Part shown: piece by piece, positions 1-5,140 of the stretch
How the letters are laid out: every line of letters begins with the position of its first letter
Position numbering within the stretch: the first letter of the stretch is position 1
NCBI GenBank assembly: GCA_027347545.1
Contig: DAIEQT010000257.1
Span: forward strand, 1-5,140
DNA length: 5,140 nt
DNA from: Ignavibacteria bacterium
GTDB lineage: Bacteria; Bacteroidota; Ignavibacteria; Ignavibacteriales; Melioribacteraceae
Reading direction: 5' to 3'
Translations under genes and position numbers: made by a program
The notes under the pieces: model-generated
Seen by the model: the letters and a program-made list of their open reading frames with translations, nothing else
Databases searched by the model: none
Told to the model about the DNA's origin: nothing

Positions 1-1
1 G

Positions 2-814
2 CCGTATAAACTGGCGAGCCGGTCCTTCAAGAATGAAAAGACGGTGATCGATGTCGGAGGGGTGAAAATCGGAGGAAACGAAATTATCGTCATGGCCGGG
101 CCGTGCTCTGTTGAAAATGAATCGCAGATATTTGAAACGGCGAAACATGTCGCGAAGAGCGGCGCAAAATTTCTTCGCGGAGGAGCATTTAAACCGAGAA
201 CATCCCCCTATGCGTTCCAGGGAATGGGCGAAGAAGGGCTGATACTCATGAAACGTGCCGCCGATGAATACGGTTTGAAAGTGGTGACGGAGGCAATGGA
301 TATCAGCCAGATCGAACTGATGGAGCGATATGCGGATGTCATTCAGGTCGGAGCGCGGAACATGCAGAATTATAATTTTCTTCGTGAACTGGGGAAGGCA
401 AAGAAACCGGTGATGCTGAAACGGGGATTATCCGCAACGTTCGAAGAATGGCTGATGTCCGCCGAATATATTTTATCCGGCGGGAATAAAGACGTTGTTC
501 TTTGCGAACGTGGAATTAGAACTTTTGAAAACTATACACGCAACACATTTGATCTTTCGGCGATTCCGGTTGTTCATAAGAAAAGCCACTTGCCTATCAT
601 CGCAGATCCGTCTCATGCAACCGGCTTAAGAGATCAGGTTCCGCCAATGGCTCGCGCGGCAGTTGCTGCCGGCGCAGATGGTTTGATGATTGAATTTCAT
701 CACGATCCGGAAACTGCTTTAAGCGATGGACCGCAAGCGCTACTTCCTAATACTTATCTCAAATTGATGGAAGAGTTAAGATTAATTGCTAAGGCAATCG
801 GCAGGACTTTGTAA
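2..814 (+). CDS. aroF: 3-deoxy-7-phosphoheptulonate (DAHP) synthase, type I-beta, 5'-partial
   Basis: This enzyme condenses phosphoenolpyruvate with erythrose 4-phosphate to DAHP, the first step of the cytosolic shikimate pathway. The frame is open to the window edge. The 14 codons before the GTG at 44 encode [14 protein letters not shown], which resembles the linker between the N-terminal regulatory ferredoxin-like domain and the barrel in Thermotoga-type DAHP synthases. The GTG is therefore internal and the true start lies upstream. Numbering from that GTG codon, visible motifs are GPCSVE (19-24), [12 protein letters not shown] (45-56), GARNMQN (103-109), LKRG (125-128), CERGIRTFE (154-162) and DPSHATG (188-194). 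Metal ligands Cys21, His191, Glu217 and Asp228 have the same spacing as those of the Thermotoga maritima enzyme as I recall it. The barrel is complete and ends without a fused chorismate mutase domain. The TAA stop directly precedes tyrA. GC is higher than in the rest of the window. Family assignment is very secure; the N-terminal domain is inferred. Confidence 0.96.
   Translation, partial: PYKLASRSFKNEKTVIDVGGVKIGGNEIIVMAGPCSVENESQIFETAKHVAKSGAKFLRGGAFKPRTSPYAFQGMGEEGLILMKRAADEYGLKVVTEAMDISQIELMERYADVIQVGARNMQNYNFLRELGKAKKPVMLKRGLSATFEEWLMSAEYILSGGNKDVVLCERGIRTFENYTRNTFDLSAIPVVHKKSHLPIIADPSHATGLRDQVPPMARAAVAAGADGLMIEFHHDPETALSDGPQALLPNTYLKLMEELRLIAKAIGRTL
803..806 (+). promoter_or_regulatory. 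ribosome binding site for tyrA
   Basis: AGGA lies inside the last codons of aroF, 8 bases before the TTG at 815. It supports the TTG as the tyrA start and means ribosomes finishing aroF pass over the tyrA initiation site, as expected for translational coupling. Confidence 0.6.
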
Positions 815-1897
815 TTGGAAATCAAAAGTGTTTCCATAATTGGATTAGGATTAATCGGCGGCTCGATTGCAAAATCGTTAAAAGTGAGCAATCTGCCGTT
901 GAGCATTTCTGCTTTCGATCATGAACAAGTTCTTGATGCTGCTATTGCGGAAAAGGTAATTGACCGCAAACTAAATTCAATTGATGAAGCGCTTGATTCG
1001 GAATTAATTTTTCTTTGTCTGCCGCTTGATGCTTCGATAGCTGCATTCAAAGAACTTGCGCCAAAACTAACCGAGAAAAATTTATTAACGGATGTCTGCG
1101 GAGTGAAAAGTATTTTTCACCAAGAATGGAAAAACTGTAACTCCAAAGGTTTCTTTACCGGCGGACATCCGATGACCGGGAAAGAAAAAGGAGGATTTGA
1201 AAATTCGGATTCTCTCCTTTTCGAAAACTCAATCTACATTATTACTAATGAATCTAAGGATTTTTCCGGCTGGAATGATTTCATCGAAATTCTTCATTCG
1301 CTTGGAGCTAGAGTAACTTTTCTCAATCCAAAGATACATGATATGGTTGTGGCTTCAGTGAGTCACTTGCCTCAGCTTGTCGCAGTTGCTCTCATCAACT
1401 CTGCAAATCTGAAAGACAGCGATGTTAATTTTTATGATTACGCCGCCGGCGGTTTCCGCGATATGACGAGAATTGCTTCCAGCGCATTTGATATTTGGGA
1501 ACCGATTGTTCGGCAGAACAAAGATAAAATTCTTTCAGCGCTTAGTTCTTTTGAAGAAGAATTGCATGAAGTAAGAGAATTGATTACAAATGGAAAACTT
1601 TCTTTGCTTGCCGAACGTTTTGAATCAGCTAGAATTAAAAGAGATGAAATTCCTAAAAACACGAAAGGAATGATCTCTCAGCTCTATGATGTTTTTGTTT
1701 ATGTGAAAGATCAGCCGGGCGAAATTTCAAAAATTTCTACTGCTTTATTCGAAAACAATGTTAATATCAAGGATATGGAGCTTTTGAAAATCCTGGAAGG
1801 AATGGGCGGCACATTTAGACTTGCGTTCAGTACAAAGGGAGAAGCTGTTAAAGCGAAAAGAACTATCGAAGCCGTTGGCTTTTCAACGAAGGTTTAG
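815..1897 (+). CDS. tyrA: Prephenate dehydrogenase with C-terminal ACT domain
   Basis: This enzyme oxidatively decarboxylates prephenate to 4-hydroxyphenylpyruvate with NAD(P)+, committing chorismate-derived carbon to tyrosine. The N-terminal Rossmann domain (about 3-170) has GLGLIGGS (10-17) and an acidic residue, Asp35, after the second strand, which suggests NAD+ preference. GGHPMTGKEKGGFENSD (116-132) contains His118, matching the catalytic histidine of the family. SHLPQ (183-187) and GGFRDMTRIA (212-221) belong to the helical dimerisation domain with prephenate-binding residues. Residues about 290-360 form an ACT domain (YVKDQPGEISKI), a likely site of amino-acid feedback control. At 360 residues it is full length for an ACT-containing TyrA. 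The start is TTG immediately after the aroF TAA; no ATG or GTG occurs in frame before the Rossmann glycines, and AGGA sits 8 bases upstream. The usual TD-x-GSVK motif reads TDVCGVK (92-98), so the serine position holds glycine. Function is confident; feedback by tyrosine is inferred. Confidence 0.95.
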   Translation: MEIKSVSIIGLGLIGGSIAKSLKVSNLPLSISAFDHEQVLDAAIAEKVIDRKLNSIDEALDSELIFLCLPLDASIAAFKELAPKLTEKNLLTDVCGVKSIFHQEWKNCNSKGFFTGGHPMTGKEKGGFENSDSLLFENSIYIITNESKDFSGWNDFIEILHSLGARVTFLNPKIHDMVVASVSHLPQLVAVALINSANLKDSDVNFYDYAAGGFRDMTRIASSAFDIWEPIVRQNKDKILSALSSFEEELHEVRELITNGKLSLLAERFESARIKRDEIPKNTKGMISQLYDVFVYVKDQPGEISKISTALFENNVNIKDMELLKILEGMGGTFRLAFSTKGEAVKAKRTIEAVGFSTKV

Positions 1898-1917
1898 AAT
1901 TGTAGAATAATAAACAC

Positions 1918-2235
1918 TTATACTACTCGAATACCGGTTTCCAATATTTCTTTAACAAATAAATCATCTTCAGTAAAATCCTCAGGTCTATAAGGTAGGG
2001 GCGATATACTAAAATCTGCGGCGGATATTGCAGCAACCATATTTTCTTTATCTATCAGTCTAATTCCTTTAAAATCATTTGATACTACAGCTAAGTCAAT
2101 ATCGCTCCATTCATTATTTGTGCCTTTTGCATAAGAGCCAAATAGAATAACCTTATCAGCGTTGATTCCAATCTTTTCGAGCTCTGCAAGAAAACGCTGT
2201 ATTTTATTCTGAACTATATTTTTGATTTCAGCCAT
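1918..2235 (-). CDS. Minimal nucleotidyltransferase (MNT, NTP_transf_2 family)
   Basis: This 105-residue protein of the minimal nucleotidyltransferase family is expected to transfer a nucleotide to a partner protein or small substrate. The DNA polymerase beta-like signature is intact: LFGSYAKG (31-38) followed by SDIDLAVV (44-51), so Gly33-Ser34 and the metal-binding pair Asp45/Asp47 are present. Asp74 in the ADFSISPLP strand could be the third acidic residue. The ATG start at 2235 lies inside the end of the HEPN gene, with a 22-base overlap and a weak AGAG sequence upstream, so translation is probably coupled. The stop is 20 bases from the convergent tyrA stop. In characterised MntA/HepT modules the MNT acts as antitoxin by adding AMP to the HEPN toxin. 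Whether that holds here is doubtful because the partner lacks the toxin's catalytic motif. Family is certain from the motif; the substrate is unknown. Confidence 0.9.
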   Translation of the reverse strand: MAEIKNIVQNKIQRFLAELEKIGINADKVILFGSYAKGTNNEWSDIDLAVVSNDFKGIRLIDKENMVAAISAADFSISPLPYRPEDFTEDDLFVKEILETGIRVV

Positions 2236-2600
2236 TTGTACATCTCTAATATCTTGGTTAAATAATCTTCAGTATAATTTTTAGTAGCAACTTCATAAAT
2301 ATCCATCTTAAAGTCGGGATAACGTGTCTCAAGATTGAAGTTATTGACCTTAAGTAAAAACTCTCTTTGCTCATTTGTCAAACTCAGAGTAGTTCGTCTC
2401 TCTAATGTAACTAAATCATGCACTTTGGGTGGAGTCTGTTTTACATCCTTAACGAAATGTGCCTTGATAGCTTTTTCAAGAATAAGGTGCCCAATGAATA
2501 GTGCCCAAGGATAATGCCCATTCTCAAAAAGACTTTTTGCTACCGGAATATCTTTCTCGGCGGCTTCAATCCAATATTGTATTTGTTCTTCAATTGTCAC
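2214..2600 (-). CDS. HEPN domain protein (partner of adjacent nucleotidyltransferase)
   Basis: This 128-residue all-helical protein resembles the HEPN family (higher eukaryotes and prokaryotes nucleotide-binding). Visible signatures are the first helix with WIEAAEKDI (10-18), HLILEKAIKAHF (38-49), VHDLVTLER (60-68) and NLETRYPD (89-96), spanning the whole length of a stand-alone HEPN domain. Such proteins are classically encoded next to an MNT and form a complex with it. No Arg is followed 4 to 6 residues later by His, so the RX4-6H ribonuclease motif of HEPN toxins such as HepT is absent. A nucleotide-binding or scaffolding role is more likely than RNA cleavage. The start is GTG at 2600, with AAGGG 8 bases upstream; an in-frame TGA stop just upstream excludes a longer form. 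The gene starts 34 bases after the FAD dehydrogenase stop and could be read with it. Toxin-antitoxin activity cannot be claimed from sequence. Confidence 0.88.
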   Translation of the reverse strand: MTIEEQIQYWIEAAEKDIPVAKSLFENGHYPWALFIGHLILEKAIKAHFVKDVKQTPPKVHDLVTLERRTTLSLTNEQREFLLKVNNFNLETRYPDFKMDIYEVATKNYTEDYLTKILEMYKWLKSKI

Positions 2601-2608
2601 TGCATATA

Positions 2609-2613
2609 CCCTT
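2609..2613 (-). promoter_or_regulatory. ribosome binding site deciding the HEPN gene start
   Basis: On the minus strand AAGGG is followed by 8 bases and then GTG at 2600. An ATG at 2605 is only 3 bases from the GGG and is in another frame that stops after two codons, so the GTG is the credible start. Confidence 0.55.
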
Positions 2614-2634
2614 TTTCATTTATAAAATAAGCAA

Positions 2635-4200
2635 TCAACTCGAATTTCTAAAGATGAATTTACTTACCGCTTCTGCGCTTCTCTCTCCATCAATTGCGGC
2701 AGAAACAATTCCACCGGCGTAGCCGGCGCCCTCACCACATGGAAACAAGCCTTCAACTTCCACGTGCATTAGTGTTTCGCTATTACGAGGAATTTTTATT
2801 GGCGAGCTCGTTCTTGTTTCCGCTGCCAAGATTTGGGCTTCGTCTGTAAGGTAACCTTTCATTTTTTTATCAAATACAAATAAGCTCTGCTTCAGACTGT
2901 TTGAAATTTGTTCCGGCAATAATTCGTGCAGTGGAGAAGAAACTGTTCCCGGTATATAAGAAGATTTAGGCAATGAACTTGAAGTCATTCCTTTTACAAA
3001 ATCAGTTATGCGTTGCGCCGGAGCTCTTTGTGTTTTTCCTCCAGCTTCAAAGGCTATTCTTTCAACACTTTTCTGATATTCTAAGCCGCCAAAAACTCCG
3101 TGTGAAGAATAATCTTTCCAATCATTTTCATTTATTGAAACTACAAGACCAGAATTAGCAAAAGGTGAATCGCGACGGGAAACGCTCATTCCATTTAGAA
3201 CCAATTCATTTTTATCAGTTGATGCTGGAATAATAATTCCGCCTGGACACATACAGAATGAATAAACACCTCGGTCGTCAATCTGGCAAGTTAAACTATA
3301 ACTAGATGCCGGAAGATTTGTATTGCGCTCTTTGGAGTGATACTGCATTTCATCAATCAGCGCTTGAGGATGCTCAATCCGCACTCCCATTGCAAAAGGT
3401 TTAGCTGCAATTTTAATTTTGTGTTGATCCAGTAAATAATAAATGTCCCGCGCTGAGTGACCGGTTGCAAGAATCACTGCGTCTGCGATTATCTCTTTTG
3501 CTTGATTGACAACCACGCCGCAAATTATGTTTTTCCGCTTAATAAAATCTGTCACTTTGGAATCGAAATGAATTTCCCCGCCATTGTTAATTATTGTCTC
3601 GCGAATTGCCTGAACGACTTTAGGAAGTTTGTTTGAGCCGATATGCGGATGCGCGTCAATAAGAATTTCTTCATGAGCTCCATGCTGAACAAAAATATTT
3701 AAAATTCGTCCAACGTCTCCCCGCTTTGTTGAACGTGTATAGAGTTTCCCATCGCTGTATGTACCTGCACCACCTTCTCCGAAACAATAATTAGAATCCG
3801 GATTTACCTCACCATCTTGCTGAATAGCTTTTAAGTCTTTTCTTCGTAACTGAACATCTTTTCCCCGCTCAACAATTATTGGCTTAATTCCTAGTTCAAT
3901 TAAACGCAGTGCTGCAAACATTCCCGCTGGACCCATACCAACAATAGCAACTTTTTTATTTGATGTTACCGGCTGATATTCAGTCAGTTTTCTCAATTCT
4001 TCCGGTTGCTCTCTTACATAAACTATAGCTTTAATTCTATAAACGGGATTTCTACTTCTGGCATCAACCGAACGCCGTATTGCTTGTACACCGTTAATAT
4101 CAGATAGATTAATTTTTAGTTTCTGAGCAGCTTGAGTCCTCAGAAACTCATAATCATTTAACCTTTCCGGTGGAATTACTATTTCAATTTCTTGTTTCAT
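2635..4200 (-). CDS. FAD-dependent dehydrogenase-like protein (COG2509 type), function unknown
   Basis: This is a 521-residue flavoprotein of the conserved but poorly characterised NAD(P)/FAD-dependent oxidoreductase group that I recognise as COG2509-like. Residues 1-80 form a small mixed domain with strands such as IEIVIP (5-10) and VYRIKAIVYVRE (53-64), a usual N-terminal extension of this group. FAD binding follows: GMGPAG (88-93) as the dinucleotide loop and Glu111 after the second strand for the ribose. GEGGAGTYSDGKLYTR (141-156), ATGHSARD (245-252), GVRIEHPQ (272-279) and the cysteine-bearing FCMCPGG (315-321) are distinctive. CGEGAGYAGGIVSAAIDG (488-505) is the C-terminal flavin-contacting motif. 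No signal peptide or membrane segment is apparent. Length is typical and no frameshift is seen. The ATG start has AGAGGA 4 bases upstream. The substrate is unknown; neighbours give no clue beyond another oxidoreductase upstream. Assignment as a flavoprotein is firm, the specific family name less so. Confidence 0.9.
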   Translation of the reverse strand: MKQEIEIVIPPERLNDYEFLRTQAAQKLKINLSDINGVQAIRRSVDARSRNPVYRIKAIVYVREQPEELRKLTEYQPVTSNKKVAIVGMGPAGMFAALRLIELGIKPIIVERGKDVQLRRKDLKAIQQDGEVNPDSNYCFGEGGAGTYSDGKLYTRSTKRGDVGRILNIFVQHGAHEEILIDAHPHIGSNKLPKVVQAIRETIINNGGEIHFDSKVTDFIKRKNIICGVVVNQAKEIIADAVILATGHSARDIYYLLDQHKIKIAAKPFAMGVRIEHPQALIDEMQYHSKERNTNLPASSYSLTCQIDDRGVYSFCMCPGGIIIPASTDKNELVLNGMSVSRRDSPFANSGLVVSINENDWKDYSSHGVFGGLEYQKSVERIAFEAGGKTQRAPAQRITDFVKGMTSSSLPKSSYIPGTVSSPLHELLPEQISNSLKQSLFVFDKKMKGYLTDEAQILAAETRTSSPIKIPRNSETLMHVEVEGLFPCGEGAGYAGGIVSAAIDGERSAEAVSKFIFRNSS

Positions 4201-4204
4201 AATG

Positions 4205-4220
4205 TCCTCTGTTTTGAGGA
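4205..4220 (-). promoter_or_regulatory. Shine-Dalgarno of the FAD gene within a small inverted repeat
   Basis: On the minus strand TCCTC (4220-4216), a six-base loop and GAGGA (4209-4205) form a 5-bp stem. The 3' arm is the Shine-Dalgarno sequence AGAGGA that precedes the ATG at 4200 by 4 bases. The RNA could partly mask its own ribosome binding site. The Shine-Dalgarno site is well supported; regulation by the hairpin is speculative because the stem is short. Confidence 0.45.
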
Positions 4221-4237
4221 AAATTTTCCAGTTTGTG

Positions 4238-4292
4238 AATTCTCAATTCCTCGCCTCGCTTCACGCTAGTCGAAGCGGGTCAATTCTCAATT
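4238..4292. repeat. GC-rich imperfect palindrome flanked by 11-bp direct repeats
   Basis: AATTCTCAATT occurs at 4238-4248 and again at 4282-4292, the second copy running into the stop codon of the SDR gene. The 33 bases between them are about 67% GC in AT-rich surroundings. They contain an 8-bp stem (4255-4262 with 4272-4279, one G-T pair) around a 9-base loop, plus a tandem CTCGC at 4250-4259. The form is like a REP-type or miniature insertion with a target duplication. It has no U-run after the stem on the minus strand, so it is not a standard terminator. Its mobility is not shown by this window alone. Confidence 0.5.
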
Positions 4293-5082
4293 AATAAGTT
4301 GATCTAATCGCTCCGCCATCTACAACAATTGTTTGTCCTGTAATATAACCAGCTTGCTCGGAAGCCAAATAAACAATCATGGACGCAATTTCATCTGGAC
4401 GAGCTAAACGTTTCATTGGGACTTCTGCCGCCATAGAAGCAAGTACTTCTTCATGAGAAACTCCTCGCTGCTTTGCACGAACAACTGCTAGTTCATAAAG
4501 TCTTCCCGTTAGAGTATAGCCAGGCGCAACATTATTTACTGTAATATTGTGTTTGCCAACTTGCGAGCTCAAAGTTTTTGCGAAAGCAGTTACGCTACTT
4601 CTCAAAGAGTTTGAGAGAATCAAATTATCAACCGGCTGTTTTACAGAAAGCGAAGTTATATTAATTATTCTACCCCAATTTTTCTCTTTCATTCCGGGCA
4701 AAGCCAAACGAGTAAAACGAACTGCGCTCATCAGCACTTGCTCAAACGCATGTTCCCAATTCTCATCGGAAAGGCCTTCAAAATATCCTGGAGTTGGTCC
4801 GCCGCAATTGTTAACCAATATATCAACTGTACCTAAATTGTGCTCAACATGTTTTACTAAATCTTCAATTTCATTTGGATTGTCAATATCGCATTGTTCC
4901 CACAGCGGTTCTATTCCGTATATTGCCTTTATCTCAACAACGGCATTTAGAAGGTTTTCTTTATTGCTTGATGAAATCGCTACACGGCAGCCTTCGTTGA
5001 TAAATAACTTAGCAGTAGCCTTACCAATACCGGCACTTGAAGCCGTTACCAAAACCGTTTTACCTTTTATATTAAGTTCCAT
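4291..5082 (-). CDS. Atypical short-chain dehydrogenase/reductase (FabG-like, catalytic Tyr/Lys missing)
   Basis: This 263-residue protein has the fold and length of the SDR superfamily, usually annotated as 3-oxoacyl-ACP reductase-like. The cofactor loop reads TASSAGIG (13-20), with Ala in place of the usual first Gly of TGxxxGIG. NNCGG (91-95) replaces NNAG. The active-site strand IINITS (139-144) keeps Ser144. Twelve residues later, where YxxxK is expected, the sequence is LILSNSLRSS (154-163), so Tyr and Lys correspond to Leu156 and Leu160. NVAPGYTLTGRL (184-195) and the C-terminal GYITGQTIVVDGG (245-257) are normal. This matches an atypical BKR-like SDR subgroup described as lacking a perfect NAD motif and catalytic tetrad. 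The ATG start is preceded by GGAG 4 bases away; the gene is followed by a 90-base spacer before the FAD dehydrogenase. The fold is certain; reductase activity is doubtful and the substrate unknown. Confidence 0.92.
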   Translation of the reverse strand: MELNIKGKTVLVTASSAGIGKATAKLFINEGCRVAISSSNKENLLNAVVEIKAIYGIEPLWEQCDIDNPNEIEDLVKHVEHNLGTVDILVNNCGGPTPGYFEGLSDENWEHAFEQVLMSAVRFTRLALPGMKEKNWGRIINITSLSVKQPVDNLILSNSLRSSVTAFAKTLSSQVGKHNITVNNVAPGYTLTGRLYELAVVRAKQRGVSHEEVLASMAAEVPMKRLARPDEIASMIVYLASEQAGYITGQTIVVDGGAIRSTY

Positions 5083-5084
5083 GG

Positions 5085-5090
5085 CTCTCC
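5085..5090 (-). promoter_or_regulatory. ribosome binding site for the SDR gene
   Basis: GGAGAG on the minus strand ends 2 bases before the ATG at 5082 (core GGAG 4 bases away). It supports this start. The remaining bases to the window edge contain no feature I can support. Confidence 0.5.
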
Positions 5091-5140
5091 AAATTTCTCG
5101 GCATGAATTTAAAGACTTTTCGGGAAAGCTACTTTAAAAA

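Noticed and set aside
44..46. GTG as the start of the DAHP synthase gene
   Set aside because: The same frame continues open to the window edge and upstream codons match the interdomain linker of type I-beta enzymes, so the GTG encodes an internal valine.
1438..1662. Minus-strand open frame inside tyrA
   Set aside because: It lies wholly within a well-conserved gene on the other strand and its product shows no recognisable motif.
2597..2605. Two-codon ATG CAG TGA upstream of the HEPN gene as a leader peptide
   Set aside because: It is only 3 bases from the Shine-Dalgarno GGG and far too short; it is probably chance.
2501..2722. Plus-strand open frame across the HEPN and FAD gene ends
   Set aside because: It overlaps two convincing minus-strand genes and looks like a shadow translation.
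2973..3158. Plus-strand open frame inside the FAD gene
   Set aside because: It is antisense to conserved flavoprotein sequence and lacks any domain signature.
4255..4279. Rho-independent terminator between the SDR and FAD genes
   Set aside because: The stem is followed on the minus strand by GC-rich and mixed sequence rather than a T-run, so intrinsic termination is unlikely.
4547..5137. 196-codon plus-strand open frame opposite the SDR gene
   Set aside because: It is long only because the SDR codons lack stops in the complementary frame; the SDR motifs prove the minus-strand reading.
5109..5140. Possible C-terminal tail of an upstream minus-strand gene ending in TAA at 5111-5109
   Set aside because: Only nine codons are visible before the window edge, with no motif; another frame also ends nearby, so no gene can be supported.
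1..5140. CRISPR array, tRNA, rRNA, insertion sequence or defence island
   Set aside because: I saw no regularly spaced repeats, tRNA-like cloverleaf, transposase or nuclease gene; almost the whole window is accounted for by the six genes.

Overview
The window is a compact bacterial chromosomal segment with six protein-coding genes, no RNA genes and no recognisable mobile element. The two plus-strand genes make aromatic amino acids. The four minus-strand genes are two oxidoreductases and a small HEPN/nucleotidyltransferase pair. Composition is about 50% GC over the first ~480 bases and about 39% over 841-1140 (hand counts). The type I-beta DAHP synthase directly followed by an ACT-domain prephenate dehydrogenase, the AT-leaning codon use and the GTG/TTG starts would fit a member of the Bacteroidota/Ignavibacteriota/Chlorobiota group. 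This is an impression from gene style, not a demonstrated assignment.

Layout: 2-814 (+) is the 3' portion of a DAHP synthase gene (aroF-like) whose start lies outside the window. At 815-1897 (+), with zero spacing and in the same frame, comes prephenate dehydrogenase (tyrA). The two catalyse the first step of the shikimate pathway and the tyrosine-branch step, so they read as a translationally coupled unit. After a 20-bp convergent gap come the minus-strand genes. In transcription order these are an atypical SDR oxidoreductase (5082-4291), a 90-bp spacer with a GC-rich hairpin between 11-bp direct repeats, a 521-residue FAD-dependent dehydrogenase-like protein (4200-2635), a HEPN protein (2600-2214) and a minimal nucleotidyltransferase (2235-1918) overlapping the HEPN gene by 22 bases.

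Most of this is conserved metabolism, and I see no wholly new multi-gene system. Points worth a second look are the SDR with both catalytic Tyr and Lys positions replaced, the HEPN protein without the RX4-6H RNase motif beside an intact nucleotidyltransferase, the stop-then-TTG aroF/tyrA junction, the compositional step across aroF, and the structured spacer upstream of the FAD gene.
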